Assembly (NCBI RefSeq): GCF_001418005.1
Contig: NZ_LIOL01000004.1
Coordinates: forward strand, 186,001 to 250,000
Origin: Chelatococcus sambhunathii
GTDB taxonomy: Bacteria > Pseudomonadota > Alphaproteobacteria > Rhizobiales > Beijerinckiaceae
Direction of reading: 5' to 3'
Length of the DNA: 64,000 nucleotides
A model generated the notes under the pieces. It did not search any database, had not been told where the DNA came from, and saw nothing but the letters and a program-made list of their open reading frames with translations. Position 1 is the stretch's first letter, and the number at the start of each line of letters is the position of its first letter. Positions 51,776 through 59,902 of this stretch are shown here, one piece after another. A program made the position numbers and the translations under genes.

Positions 51776-52801
51776 GTGAACGATGATCGATCAACGCCCG
51801 TCGCGTCCCAAGACGGGCATGGGCAACGCGTCACCGAGCTGCTGACGGCCGACGCCGGCGGCCTGTCGCGCGCCGCCGACCTGCTGCGGCTCGGCGGCCT
51901 CGTGGCCTTCCCGACGGAGACGGTTTACGGCCTGGGAGCGGACGCGACAAACCCGCGGGCGGTGGCCGGCATCTACGCCGCCAAGGAGCGCCCCTCCTTC
52001 AACCCGCTCATATCGCACCTGCCGGATATTGCGGCAGCGGAGCGAGAGGGGGTGTTCGGACCGGATGCGGCGCGGCTCGCGGCGGCCTTCTGGCCCGGGC
52101 CGCTGACGTTGGTGGTGCCGCGGGCGGAGATGTCGCGCATCTGCGACCTGGCGACGGCGGGACTCGATTCGGTTGCGCTGCGTGTGCCCGGCCTGCCACT
52201 GGCGCGGGATCTGCTCACGCTCGTCGGCCGCCCGGTGGCGGCGCCCTCGGCCAACCGCTCAGGCCGCATCAGCCCCACCCGCGCGGACCATGTGCTCGCC
52301 GACCTCATCGACCGCATCGACGCGGTGATCGACGGCGGCGGCACCAATGTCGGGCTCGAATCGACCATCATCTCCTGCCTCGACGGCGAGATGCGCCTGC
52401 TGCGCCCGGGCGGCGTGCCGCGCGAGGCCATCGAAGAGGTGCTGGGGCGCAAGCTCCTCGACGGAGCCGCCCCGACGGACGAGGAGGCGCCACTCGCGCC
52501 GGGCATGCTCGAATCCCACTACGCCCCGCGGGCGATGGTGCGCCTCGATGCCGAGGAGGTGCGGCCGGGAGAAGGCGCCCTCCTCTTCGGGCGCAAGCGG
52601 CCGCCGGGAATAGAGACCGCAGGCGCCATCCGCAATCTCAGCGAAAGTGGCGACCTCGTGGAGGCGGCCGCCAATCTCTTCGCCCACCTGCGCGGGCTCG
52701 ACGATGCCCGGGTGCCGGCCATCGCGATCGTCCCCATCCCGGCACACGGCCTTGGCGAGGCCATCAACGACCGGCTGCGGCGGGCGGCGGCGCCGCGATA
52801 A
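51776..52801 (+). CDS. sua5: L-threonylcarbamoyladenylate synthase (Sua5 type)
   Basis: Makes threonylcarbamoyl-AMP for the t6A modification of tRNA. The 341-residue protein has the YrdC core (GGLVAFPTETVYGLGADATNP, then KERPSFNPL and SANRSGRISPT) plus the Sua5 C-terminal domain joined by the linker SHYAPRAMV. I take the GTG at 51776 as start (VNDDRSTPVA, translated as Met); the open frame continues far upstream but over the divergent gene. A strong terminator follows directly. Confidence 0.92.
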   Translation: MNDDRSTPVASQDGHGQRVTELLTADAGGLSRAADLLRLGGLVAFPTETVYGLGADATNPRAVAGIYAAKERPSFNPLISHLPDIAAAEREGVFGPDAARLAAAFWPGPLTLVVPRAEMSRICDLATAGLDSVALRVPGLPLARDLLTLVGRPVAAPSANRSGRISPTRADHVLADLIDRIDAVIDGGGTNVGLESTIISCLDGEMRLLRPGGVPREAIEEVLGRKLLDGAAPTDEEAPLAPGMLESHYAPRAMVRLDAEEVRPGEGALLFGRKRPPGIETAGAIRNLSESGDLVEAAANLFAHLRGLDDARVPAIAIVPIPAHGLGEAINDRLRRAAAPR

Positions 52802-52828
52802 AAAAGACCCGGCCGAGCCGGGCCTTTT
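52802..52828. terminator. Bidirectional Rho-independent terminator between sua5 and wrbA
   Basis: CCCGGC (52808-52813) and GCCGGG (52817-52822) form the stem around CGA, flanked by AAAAG on one side and CTTTT on the other. It begins directly at the sua5 stop and is 22 bp past the wrbA stop on the minus strand, so it can serve both converging genes. Confidence 0.9.
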
Positions 52829-52849
52829 CACGCAGCCTCTGCGAAACGC

Positions 52850-53449
52850 TCAGCCCTTCAGCTTGGCTGCGATCCCAGCGACATGGCGGCCCTGGAAGCG
52901 GGCTCCCTCCAGCTCCACGGCGGAGGGCTGGCGGCTGCCGTCGGCGGCGGCGATGGTGGAAGCGCCGTAGGGCGAGCCGCCCTTGATCTCGTCGAGGCCG
53001 CTCTGGCCGGCGAAGGAATAAGGCAGACCGACGACGACCATGCCGTGGTGCATCAGTGTGGGGATGAAGGTCAGGATGGTCGATTCCTGGCCGCCGTGCT
53101 GGGTGGCGGAGGAGGTGAAGACCGAGCCGACCTTGCCGATGAGCGCGCCCTTGGCCCACAGGCCGCCGGTCTGGTCGAGGAAGTTCCGCATCTGCGCCGT
53201 CATGTTGCCGAAGCGGGTCGGCGTGCCGAAGATGATGGCGTCGTAGTCGGCCAGTTCCTCCACCGTGGCGACCGGCGCCGGCTGGTCGAGCTTGAAACCG
53301 GCGTTCTTGGCCACCTCCGCCGGCACCAGTTCCGGCACGCGCTTGACGACGACCTCGGCGCCGGCTGCCCGGGCGCCCTCGGCCACGGCCTGCGCCATCT
53401 GCTCAATGTGGCCGTAGGACGAATAATAGAGAACGAGAACCTTGGTCAT
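52850..53449 (-). CDS. wrbA: NAD(P)H:quinone oxidoreductase, type IV (WrbA)
   Basis: A 199-residue flavodoxin-fold FMN enzyme. It reduces quinones by two electrons, avoiding semiquinone radicals. Typical parts are [19 protein letters not shown] (FMN phosphate loop), [22 protein letters not shown] and [14 protein letters not shown]. It is 48 bp after the DoxX gene and convergent with sua5. The LysR gene upstream is the likely regulator of both. Confidence 0.96.
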   Translation of the reverse strand: MTKVLVLYYSSYGHIEQMAQAVAEGARAAGAEVVVKRVPELVPAEVAKNAGFKLDQPAPVATVEELADYDAIIFGTPTRFGNMTAQMRNFLDQTGGLWAKGALIGKVGSVFTSSATQHGGQESTILTFIPTLMHHGMVVVGLPYSFAGQSGLDEIKGGSPYGASTIAAADGSRQPSAVELEGARFQGRHVAGIAAKLKG

Positions 53450-53497
53450 GGCGACATTCCTCTCATGATTGTCGGACGGGTTTGCACGCGGGGCGGA

Positions 53498-53926
53498 TCA
53501 GCGTGCCGCAACGGGCCGCGCCGCGATCGGGGAAGGCGAGGCCTTGAGGGCGAAGGCACCATCACCCGCAAGGGCCTGAACGGCAGCGGCGACGACGAGG
53601 AAGGCGGGATATTCCCAGCCGCCGTTCGGCGCCGTGAAGAGCCAGCCGTTCGGCACGTGCACCATCAGCGCGCCGAGCAGGATCGGCACGAGCGCAGCCG
53701 AGACATAGCGGGCATAAAGGCCGAGAATGAGGGCGGTGCCGCCGATGAGCTCGGCGAGAAAGACCGGCCAGGCGAAGAAGGTGGGAAAGCCAACCTGGCC
53801 GAGAAAGCCGGCGAAGCCGGGGATGGTGAAGACGACATACTTCAGGAGCGCGTGGGCGATGAACATAAGGCCGAGGGAAACGCGCAACAGGAACAGCCCA
53901 TAGGGCGCGGTGCGGGGATCGATCAC
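53498..53926 (-). CDS. DoxX-family membrane protein
   Basis: A 142-residue protein with four membrane helices (LFLLRVSLGLMFIAHALLK, then VFLAELIGGTALILGLY and others). DoxX proteins link to thiol/quinone redox balance. I take the GTG at 53926 (VIDPRTAPYG) with GGAG upstream; the in-frame ATG at 54070 lies beyond the LysR start. The wrbA gene follows 48 bp downstream; the LysR gene diverges 115 bp away. Confidence 0.85.
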   Translation of the reverse strand: MIDPRTAPYGLFLLRVSLGLMFIAHALLKYVVFTIPGFAGFLGQVGFPTFFAWPVFLAELIGGTALILGLYARYVSAALVPILLGALMVHVPNGWLFTAPNGGWEYPAFLVVAAAVQALAGDGAFALKASPSPIAARPVAAR

Positions 53927-54041
53927 GAAGAGGCTCCGGGTCTTTAGGTTTTCTGGTAGTACAACGTGAGGGGGATTTTGGGTTTCCCGCCGCGCAAAGC
54001 CAGCAGTATGATCGCAAGCTGAAGATTGCACGGGCGCAAGG

Positions 54042-54995
54042 ATGCCGACCGAAACCACCCTCGTCTCCACGGCCGCCGTCCATCAGATCGCCTGGGACGA
54101 CATCCGCCTCGTGAAGGCCATCGCCGAAGCGAAAGGCATGGCCGGAGCCGCCGAGCGGCTCGGCATCAACCATTCGACGGTGTTTCGCCGCCTGGGCCAG
54201 TTGGAGAACCTGCTCGGCGTCAAGCTGTTCGAGCGGCACCGGGCCGGCTATGCGCCGACGCCGCCGGGCGAGGAGATCACGGCGCTGGCCGAGCGCATCG
54301 AGGAGGATCTCGCCGGCGTCTCCATGCGCCTTGCCGGCTGCGCCGTCTCGCCGGCCGGCGAATTGCGCGTCACCACCAACGACACGCTGCTGATGCACCT
54401 GCTGACGCCGGTCTTTGCCGCTTTCCGCGAAGCCTATCCCAACATCCGGCTCGACATCGTCATCGGCAACCAGGCGCTCAATCTCTCCAAGCGCGATGCC
54501 GATATCGCTATCCGCGCCACGGACAATCCGCCGGAGACGCTCGTCGGCCGGCGCCTCGCCTCCATCCACTGGGCGCTCTACGGTCGGCGCGAGGCCTTTC
54601 CCGACGGCGGGCGCGATCTCGATCTTCTCGCCCTCTTCGAGCGGCCGTGGGTAGCGCTCGGCGACAACTTCTCCACGATGCACGTTGCGCGCTACGTGCG
54701 CGACAAGGTGCCCGCAGAGCGGATCGTCTACAAGCTCAACACGGTGCTCGGCCTCGCCGAAGCGGTCGAAGCCGGTATCGGCATCGGCCACCTGCCCTGC
54801 TTCATCGCCGACACGCGCCCGGCCCTCGTGCGGCTGACGGCCCCGGCACCGGAATTTGCCGCCGGACTGTGGCTGCTGACCCATCCGGACCTGCGCCATT
54901 CTCCGAGGGTGCGCGCCTTCCTCGATTTCTGCGGCGCCGAGATCGCCCGCCGCCGCATCGTCATCGAGGGCGAGAAGCTGCTGCCGGCGGAATAG
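54042..54995 (+). CDS. LysR-family transcriptional regulator
   Basis: A 317-residue regulator with an N-terminal winged HTH (residues 17-76: DDIRLVKAIAEAKGMAGAAERLG, NHSTVFRRLGQLENLLGVKLFER) and a C-terminal substrate-binding domain that opens PAGELRVTTNDTLLMHLL. Its position, divergent from doxX-wrbA with a shared gap of 115 bp, makes it their likely activator. No clear T-N11-A palindrome was found in the gap. Confidence 0.92.
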   Translation: MPTETTLVSTAAVHQIAWDDIRLVKAIAEAKGMAGAAERLGINHSTVFRRLGQLENLLGVKLFERHRAGYAPTPPGEEITALAERIEEDLAGVSMRLAGCAVSPAGELRVTTNDTLLMHLLTPVFAAFREAYPNIRLDIVIGNQALNLSKRDADIAIRATDNPPETLVGRRLASIHWALYGRREAFPDGGRDLDLLALFERPWVALGDNFSTMHVARYVRDKVPAERIVYKLNTVLGLAEAVEAGIGIGHLPCFIADTRPALVRLTAPAPEFAAGLWLLTHPDLRHSPRVRAFLDFCGAEIARRRIVIEGEKLLPAE

Positions 54996-55018
54996 CGGAA
55001 AGGCCAGGCGCCGTCCTG

Positions 55019-55163
55019 TTCCCCTCCCCCCACGCAGTGGTGGGGAGGGGCTAGGGGGTGGCTCCGCAGGCAGGCGGCGGTCAAATAAGAGCTTAGCGGC
55101 GTTTCGCGTCGCGCGGGCGGCACCGCCCCCCCAGCCCTCGCCACCACAAGCGGGGGAAGGGAG
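55019..55163. repeat. Divergent copy of the CCCTCCCCC palindromic repeat
   Basis: CCCCTCCCCCCACGCAGTGG and TGGGGAGGGG form a hairpin, followed by CTAGGGGGTGG, then by CACCACAAGCGGGGG and AAGGGAGCG at the far end. The plan matches the full copies, but the sequence between is longer. It lies between the convergent LysR and AcuI-like genes. Confidence 0.55.
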
Positions 55164-55179
55164 CGTGTCGCGCTTCGCC

Positions 55180-56169
55180 CTACCCCATCTCCACCACCAG
55201 GCGGCCGCGCACCTTGCCGGCGAGAATCTCCGGGGCGACGCGCATGAGGTCGTCGAAGCCGATGGTCTCGGTCATTGTTGCGAGCTTTGCCTTGTCGAGA
55301 TCGCGGGCGATGCGGTCCCAGACGGCAATGCGGCGCTCGCGGCTCGCCAGCACGCAATCGACGCCGAGAAGCGCCACGCCGCGCAGGATGAAGGGTGCCA
55401 CCGTGGTGGGCAGGTCCATGCCGCCGGCGAGGCCACAGGCGGCGATGGCGCCGCCGTAGCGCGTCATGGACAGGACATTGGCGAGCGTGGTGGAACCGAC
55501 CGAATCGATGCCCGCTGCCCAGCGCTCCTTGGCAAGCGGCTTCACCGGCCCCGACAGCTCCGCCCGCTCGATGATCTCGCTCGCGCCCAGGCCCTTGAGG
55601 TAATCGGCCTCCTCGGGCCGGCCGGTGGAGGCGATGACGTGCCAGCCGGCCCTCGCCAGAAAGCTGATGGCCGTCGAGCCGACGCCGCCGGCCGCACCCG
55701 TCACGATGGCCGGTCCGTCGGCCGGCGTCGCGCCGTGCTTCTCCAGCGCCATCAGGCACAGCATGGCGGTGAAGCCAGCCGTCCCGACGGCCATGACCTC
55801 GGCTGCGGAGAGGCCGGCGGGCAGCGGGATGAGCCAGTCCCCCTTTACCCGCGCCTTGTCGGCATAGGCGCCGTAATGCGTCTCGCCGCAGCCCCAGCCG
55901 TTGAGGAGAACCGCGTCGCCCGGCTTGAGCGCCGGGTGCTCGGACCTTTCCACGACGCCGGCGAAATCGACGCCGGGGATCATGGGGAAGCGCCGCACCA
56001 CCGGCGCGCGGCCGGTGATGGCGAGGCCGTCCTTATAGTTGACCGTGGAATGGGTAATGCGGACGGTGACGTCCCCCTCCATCAGATCGGCCTCGTCGAG
56101 CCGCGTCACTGCCGCCCGGTAACCGCCGGCGGCATCCTTGTCGACGAGGATCGCCCTGATTTCACCCAT
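55180..56169 (-). CDS. acuI: Quinone oxidoreductase-like MDR protein (acrylyl-CoA reductase AcuI/YhdH type)
   Basis: A 329-residue zinc-free medium-chain reductase. It reduces acryloyl-CoA to propionyl-CoA with NADPH in DMSP and 3-hydroxypropionate metabolism. Signatures are THSTVNYKDGLAITGRAPVVR, PMIPGVDFAGVVE, VTGAAGGVGSTAI (NADP motif) and STGRPEEADYLKGLGASEII. The ATG at 56169 (MGEIRAILV) has GGAGGAG upstream; the in-frame ATG at 56241 is rejected. Confidence 0.92.
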   Translation of the reverse strand: MGEIRAILVDKDAAGGYRAAVTRLDEADLMEGDVTVRITHSTVNYKDGLAITGRAPVVRRFPMIPGVDFAGVVERSEHPALKPGDAVLLNGWGCGETHYGAYADKARVKGDWLIPLPAGLSAAEVMAVGTAGFTAMLCLMALEKHGATPADGPAIVTGAAGGVGSTAISFLARAGWHVIASTGRPEEADYLKGLGASEIIERAELSGPVKPLAKERWAAGIDSVGSTTLANVLSMTRYGGAIAACGLAGGMDLPTTVAPFILRGVALLGVDCVLASRERRIAVWDRIARDLDKAKLATMTETIGFDDLMRVAPEILAGKVRGRLVVEMG

Positions 56170-56269
56170 GCTCGCTTCTCCTCCTTGGAACCCGGTCGCC
56201 ATCAGTGTCGCGGCGGCGGCGGCAACGGGCAAGTGTGCCACGCCTCAGCCCTTCGGCTAGGGCGAGCGG

Positions 56270-56301
56270 CGTCAATGCCCGCGACGAGCGGCATCACGCG
56301 G
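56270..56301. repeat. Loose copy of the GCCCGCGACGAGCGG palindrome
   Basis: The bases GTCAATGCCCGCGACGAGCG and GCATCACGCGGG resemble the right arm of the element at 21018-21111. It is intergenic, between the AcuI-like gene and the MFS gene. Only partial identity. Confidence 0.4.
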
Positions 56302-56318
56302 GAAGCGGCGCCCTCTTG

Positions 56319-57563
56319 TCACGCCGCCTGCGGCACCGGGCGCTCCACCGGCCGCTCCTTGATGGGCAGGTTGATGATCGCCGAGGCGACGCCGAGCGCG
56401 ACCGATAGCCACCAGACAAAGGTATAGGAGCCCATGCTCTCGTAGAGGATGCCGCCGAGCCACACGCCGAGGAAGCCGCCGACCTGATGGGAAAAGAACG
56501 CGAAGCCGTAGAGCATGGCCATGTAGCGCGTGCCGAACATCAGCATGACGAGCGCCGAGGTGGGCGGCACCGTCGACAGCCACAGGAGGCCGATGGTGAT
56601 GCCGAAGGCGATCGCCGTCACCGGCGTCGCCGGCAGGAGGATGAAGGCGGCGATGGCGACCGAGCGGCCGAGATAGATGAGCGAGAGAAGCCAGCGCTTC
56701 GACATGCGCGAGGACAGGAAGCCCGAATAGAGTGAGCCCACCGCATTGGCGAGGCCGATGACGGCGAGCGTCCAGCCGCCGACCCATACCGGGAGCCCGG
56801 TATCCTTCAGATAGGCCGGCATGTGCGCCGTGATGAAGGCCAGTTGGAAGCCGCAGGTGAAGAAGCCGAGCACGAGGAAGACATAGCTCGGGTGACGGAA
56901 GGCCTCCGCCAGCGCCTGCGCGATGGATTGCGAAGGCCCTGCATTGACCGCCGCCGTCGCCGCCGCGCCTCGGGTTGCGAGCGCCAGCGACAGGGGCAGG
57001 ACGAGCAGCACGCTCGCCGCAAAGACGATCAGCGCCATCTCGAAGCCGAAGGACTGGATGAGGGCGTTGCCGATGGGCGGGAAGAGGAACTGGCCAAAGG
57101 AGCCCGCCGCCGTGCCCGCACCGAAGGCGAGCGGACGCCAGCGTTCCGGCAGGAGCTTGCCGAACGCGCCGAGCACGAGATTGAATGAGCAGCCCGACAG
57201 GCCGAAGCCGATCATGATGCCGGCACCGAGGTTGAGCAGGCCCGCGGAGGTTGCATAGGCCATCACCACGAGGCCCGCGGCATAGAGCAGCGCGCCGATG
57301 CAGATAACCCGCACGGCGCCAAACTTGTCGGCGACGGCGCCGGCGAATGGCTGGCCGAGACCCCACAGAAGGTTCTGCACGGCAATCGCCAGGCTGAAGA
57401 CGTCGCGGCCCCAGCCATAGGCCTCCGTCATGGGGATCTGGAACAGGCCCGCCGCCGCGCGCGGCCCGAAGGTGATGAGGGCGATGAGGCAGCCGGCGAG
57501 AACGATGATTTCCGGCGGGATGGCACGCTGCCCTTCGCGCAACACGGCACTCGTTTGAGTCAT
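56319..57563 (-). CDS. MFS transporter
   Basis: A 414-residue membrane protein with twelve hydrophobic helices in two sixes, an N-terminal loop GVRVICIG-like in DKFGAVRVICIGALLY and the A-loop counterpart in the second half (SRMSKRWLLSLIYLG). It falls in the oxalate/formate antiporter or monocarboxylate-like branch. It diverges from a LysR gene across 112 bp containing an inverted repeat, which is the classic layout for a substrate-inducible transporter. Substrate unknown. Confidence 0.9.
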   Translation of the reverse strand: MTQTSAVLREGQRAIPPEIIVLAGCLIALITFGPRAAAGLFQIPMTEAYGWGRDVFSLAIAVQNLLWGLGQPFAGAVADKFGAVRVICIGALLYAAGLVVMAYATSAGLLNLGAGIMIGFGLSGCSFNLVLGAFGKLLPERWRPLAFGAGTAAGSFGQFLFPPIGNALIQSFGFEMALIVFAASVLLVLPLSLALATRGAAATAAVNAGPSQSIAQALAEAFRHPSYVFLVLGFFTCGFQLAFITAHMPAYLKDTGLPVWVGGWTLAVIGLANAVGSLYSGFLSSRMSKRWLLSLIYLGRSVAIAAFILLPATPVTAIAFGITIGLLWLSTVPPTSALVMLMFGTRYMAMLYGFAFFSHQVGGFLGVWLGGILYESMGSYTFVWWLSVALGVASAIINLPIKERPVERPVPQAA

Positions 57564-57628
57564 GGAAAGCTCCGGAAGACGGGCGACGCGACGCGCCGCA
57601 GCTTGTGCGGCAAGCTAGCGCTTCCGGC

Positions 57629-57655
57629 ATGATAATGATATTGAATGTTTATCAT
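57629..57655. promoter_or_regulatory. Inverted repeat in the MFS/LysR divergent promoter
   Basis: ATGATAA (57629-57635) and TTATCAT (57649-57655) are perfect complements 13 bp apart, and ATGTTT/AAACAT (57645-57650, 57659-57664) overlaps. The gap is AT-rich. LysR proteins usually bind such interrupted dyads between themselves and the target gene. Confidence 0.45.
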
Positions 57656-57675
57656 CTTAAACATGATGAAATAGC

Positions 57676-58584
57676 ATGAATCTCGAAGACCTGCGCGCCC
57701 TCATCGCCGTGGCCGAAACGGGTTCCCTCGCCCGTGCGGCGAGCCGTCTCAATATCACGCAGCCAGCCGTGACGCGGCGCCTGCAACGGCTGGAGGCGGA
57801 GCTCGATGCCCAGTTGCTCGACCGGGAGCAGAAGCCGGCCCGGCTGACGGCGGCAGGCGAGCACGCGTACCGCGAGGGCGTCAAGGTGGTGAGCGCCGCC
57901 GACCAGTTCGCCAGCGAGTTGCGCGCGAGCCGCATCAAGCCGCCGCTGCGCATCGGCATCAGCAGCGGCATCGCCGATTCGGTACTGTGTCTCGGCATCG
58001 ATGCCGTACGGCGGACGGTGCCGCAGGCGAAACTGGTCGTCGTGGTCGACTGGACGGAGCGGCTCATCGGCAAGCTCGCCGCCCAGGAGCTCGACGCCGT
58101 CATCGGCATGCGGCGCGGCAGCGCCGCCGATCTGCCGGAGTTGTCGCTGCGGCACATCGCATCCGAGGAGGTGGTCGTCGTGGCGCGGGCCGACCATCCG
58201 GCCAGCGGGCGCATTTCCATCGCCGCCCTTGCCGGCGATCCCTGGGTCATCAATCCGGACGGCTGCGGCTTCCGCCATCTGCTCGACAGGGCGCTCGCCG
58301 CAACCGGCCACACGCTCGATGTGGCGGTTGAACTGTGGGGCGTCGATGTACAGCTGTCGCTCGTCGCGCGTGGCATCGGCCTAGGCCTCGTTCCGGCCCG
58401 CCTCGTCACCGCCAGCCCCTGGCGGGACCAGCTCAAGGTGCTCGACGTCTCCGATTTCAACGCCCGCCTCGCCGTCTGGATGATCGCCCGGCGCAACATC
58501 GCCCCTTGCACGGCCCATGCCCTCGCCCGGCTGGAGGAAGCCATCGTCGGCGATCTCGGTCCGGTCGTGGCCGCGGCGGAGTAG
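57676..58584 (+). CDS. LysR-family transcriptional regulator
   Basis: A 302-residue regulator: winged HTH (MNLEDLRALIAVAETGSLAR, then NITQPAVTRRLQRLEAEL) and a C-terminal sensor domain (about 90-295). It is divergent from the MFS transporter gene, which is its likely target, and 259 bp before nadA, with the nad operators in between. Confidence 0.93.
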   Translation: MNLEDLRALIAVAETGSLARAASRLNITQPAVTRRLQRLEAELDAQLLDREQKPARLTAAGEHAYREGVKVVSAADQFASELRASRIKPPLRIGISSGIADSVLCLGIDAVRRTVPQAKLVVVVDWTERLIGKLAAQELDAVIGMRRGSAADLPELSLRHIASEEVVVVARADHPASGRISIAALAGDPWVINPDGCGFRHLLDRALAATGHTLDVAVELWGVDVQLSLVARGIGLGLVPARLVTASPWRDQLKVLDVSDFNARLAVWMIARRNIAPCTAHALARLEEAIVGDLGPVVAAAE

Positions 58585-58753
58585 AGCGGCGGGCAAAATG
58601 GGTCGCACGCCGCTACAATTCGGGAACAGACCTCGTGTCCCGGATGCATGCAGCGATGGCGCAATGCGATCCGGGGTACGAGCGTACGCCCGGGCGACGA
58701 ACGACCCACGAGCCGCTCTCCCTAGCCAGTCCGGACCACTTCTGCTAAGATAG

Positions 58754-58774
58754 TTATGCTCATATTGAGCAAAT
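58754..58774. promoter_or_regulatory. NadQ-type operator 1 upstream of nadA
   Basis: TGCTCA (58757-58762) and TGAGCA (58766-58771) are perfect complements around TAT. The extended site TTATGCTCAT-A-TTGAGCAAAT shares the core of operator 2, whose centre is 56 bp downstream. Weaker than operator 2. Confidence 0.65.
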
Positions 58775-58809
58775 AAGGAACCGCTTCGGCGGTCATTTGT
58801 GTACCATCA

Positions 58810-58830
58810 ATATGCTCAACTTGAGCATAT
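58810..58830. promoter_or_regulatory. NadQ-type operator 2 upstream of nadA (perfect palindrome)
   Basis: Arms ATATGCTCAA (58810-58819) and TTGAGCATAT (58821-58830) are perfect complements around a central C. It ends 13 bases before the nadA ATG and just upstream of AAGGAG, so a bound protein would block transcription start or early elongation. The match in two copies before a NAD biosynthesis operon, in a genome with a NadQ-like protein, supports the assignment. Confidence 0.75.
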
Positions 58831-58843
58831 AAGGAGACCTGCC

Positions 58844-59902
58844 ATGCACGCGGAAGTCGCGATCCGGGAGACGATCCGCCACGGTTCACCGCTTGCCTTC
58901 ACGCCGGAGGTCGAGCGCGCCACGGCCCATCTCTACGAGCGCGTGCGCCACATCGTCACGCCGGCCGAGTGGCCGCTGCATGCGCCCTATGTCAAGGCGA
59001 TCAACGACCTGAAGCGGGAGCGCGGCGCCGTCATCCTCGCCCACAACTACCAGTCGGCCGAGATCTACAACTGCGTCGCCGACATCGTGGGCGATTCCCT
59101 GCAGCTCGCGCGCGAGGCAGCCCGCGTCGAGGCCCGCGTGATCGTGCAGTGCGGCGTGCATTTCATGGCCGAGACCGCGAAGCTGCTGAACCCGGACAAG
59201 ACGGTGCTGATCCCCGACCGGGAGGCCGGCTGCTCGTTGGCGGAATCGATCACGGCTGCGGACATCCGTCTGCTGCGCCAGCGCTATCCCGGCGTGCCGG
59301 TGGTCGCCTATGTCAACACATCGGCCGAGGTGAAGGCGGAAGTCGACATCTGCTGTACCTCTTCCAACGCCGTTCACGTCGTCGAGAGCCTCGGCGCGCC
59401 GCGCGTCATCTTCCTGCCCGACCGCTACCTCGCCGCCAATGTGGCGGCGCAGACGAAAGTCGAGATCATCGCCTGGCACGGCGCCTGCGAGGTGCACGAG
59501 CGCTTCACCGCCGAGGACATCGGCGCCCTGCGCGAGATGCACGAGGGCGTCCGCATCATCGCCCATCCCGAATGCCCGCCCGATGTGGTCGCGGCCTCGG
59601 ACTTCGCCGGATCGACGGCGCACATGATCGACTGGGTCAAGCGCGAGCGCCCGCGCCGCGTCGTGCTCGTCACCGAATGCTCGATGGCCGGCAATGTCGA
59701 AGCTGAAGTGCCGGACGTCGAATTCGTGCGGCCCTGCCACTTCTGCCCGCACATGCAGCGCATCACTTTGCCGAAGATCTACGCCTGCCTGCGCGATCTG
59801 ACGGGCGAGGTCACGGTCGATCCCGACATCGCCATGCGCGCGCGTCGCGCCGTGGAGCGCATGGTGGCGCTGGGCGTAAGGCCCGCGGCGGTGGCGCCGT
59901 GA
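58844..59902 (+). CDS. nadA: Quinolinate synthase
   Basis: NadA condenses iminoaspartate with dihydroxyacetone phosphate to quinolinate, using a 4Fe-4S cluster bound by three cysteines. The 352-residue protein shows the cluster candidates [17 protein letters not shown] and CHFCPHM, and [20 protein letters not shown] with the DHAP-binding residues. The ATG at 58844 has AAGGAG upstream. It heads nadA-nadB-nadC, with overlap to nadB, and two palindromic operators precede it. Confidence 0.97.
   Translation: MHAEVAIRETIRHGSPLAFTPEVERATAHLYERVRHIVTPAEWPLHAPYVKAINDLKRERGAVILAHNYQSAEIYNCVADIVGDSLQLAREAARVEARVIVQCGVHFMAETAKLLNPDKTVLIPDREAGCSLAESITAADIRLLRQRYPGVPVVAYVNTSAEVKAEVDICCTSSNAVHVVESLGAPRVIFLPDRYLAANVAAQTKVEIIAWHGACEVHERFTAEDIGALREMHEGVRIIAHPECPPDVVAASDFAGSTAHMIDWVKRERPRRVVLVTECSMAGNVEAEVPDVEFVRPCHFCPHMQRITLPKIYACLRDLTGEVTVDPDIAMRARRAVERMVALGVRPAAVAP

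Noticed and set aside
50369-52801. Sua5 read from a start inside the acyl-CoA dehydrogenase gene
   Set aside because: The upstream part is antisense to the acyl-CoA dehydrogenase gene and not family-like; the GTG at 51776 is used instead.
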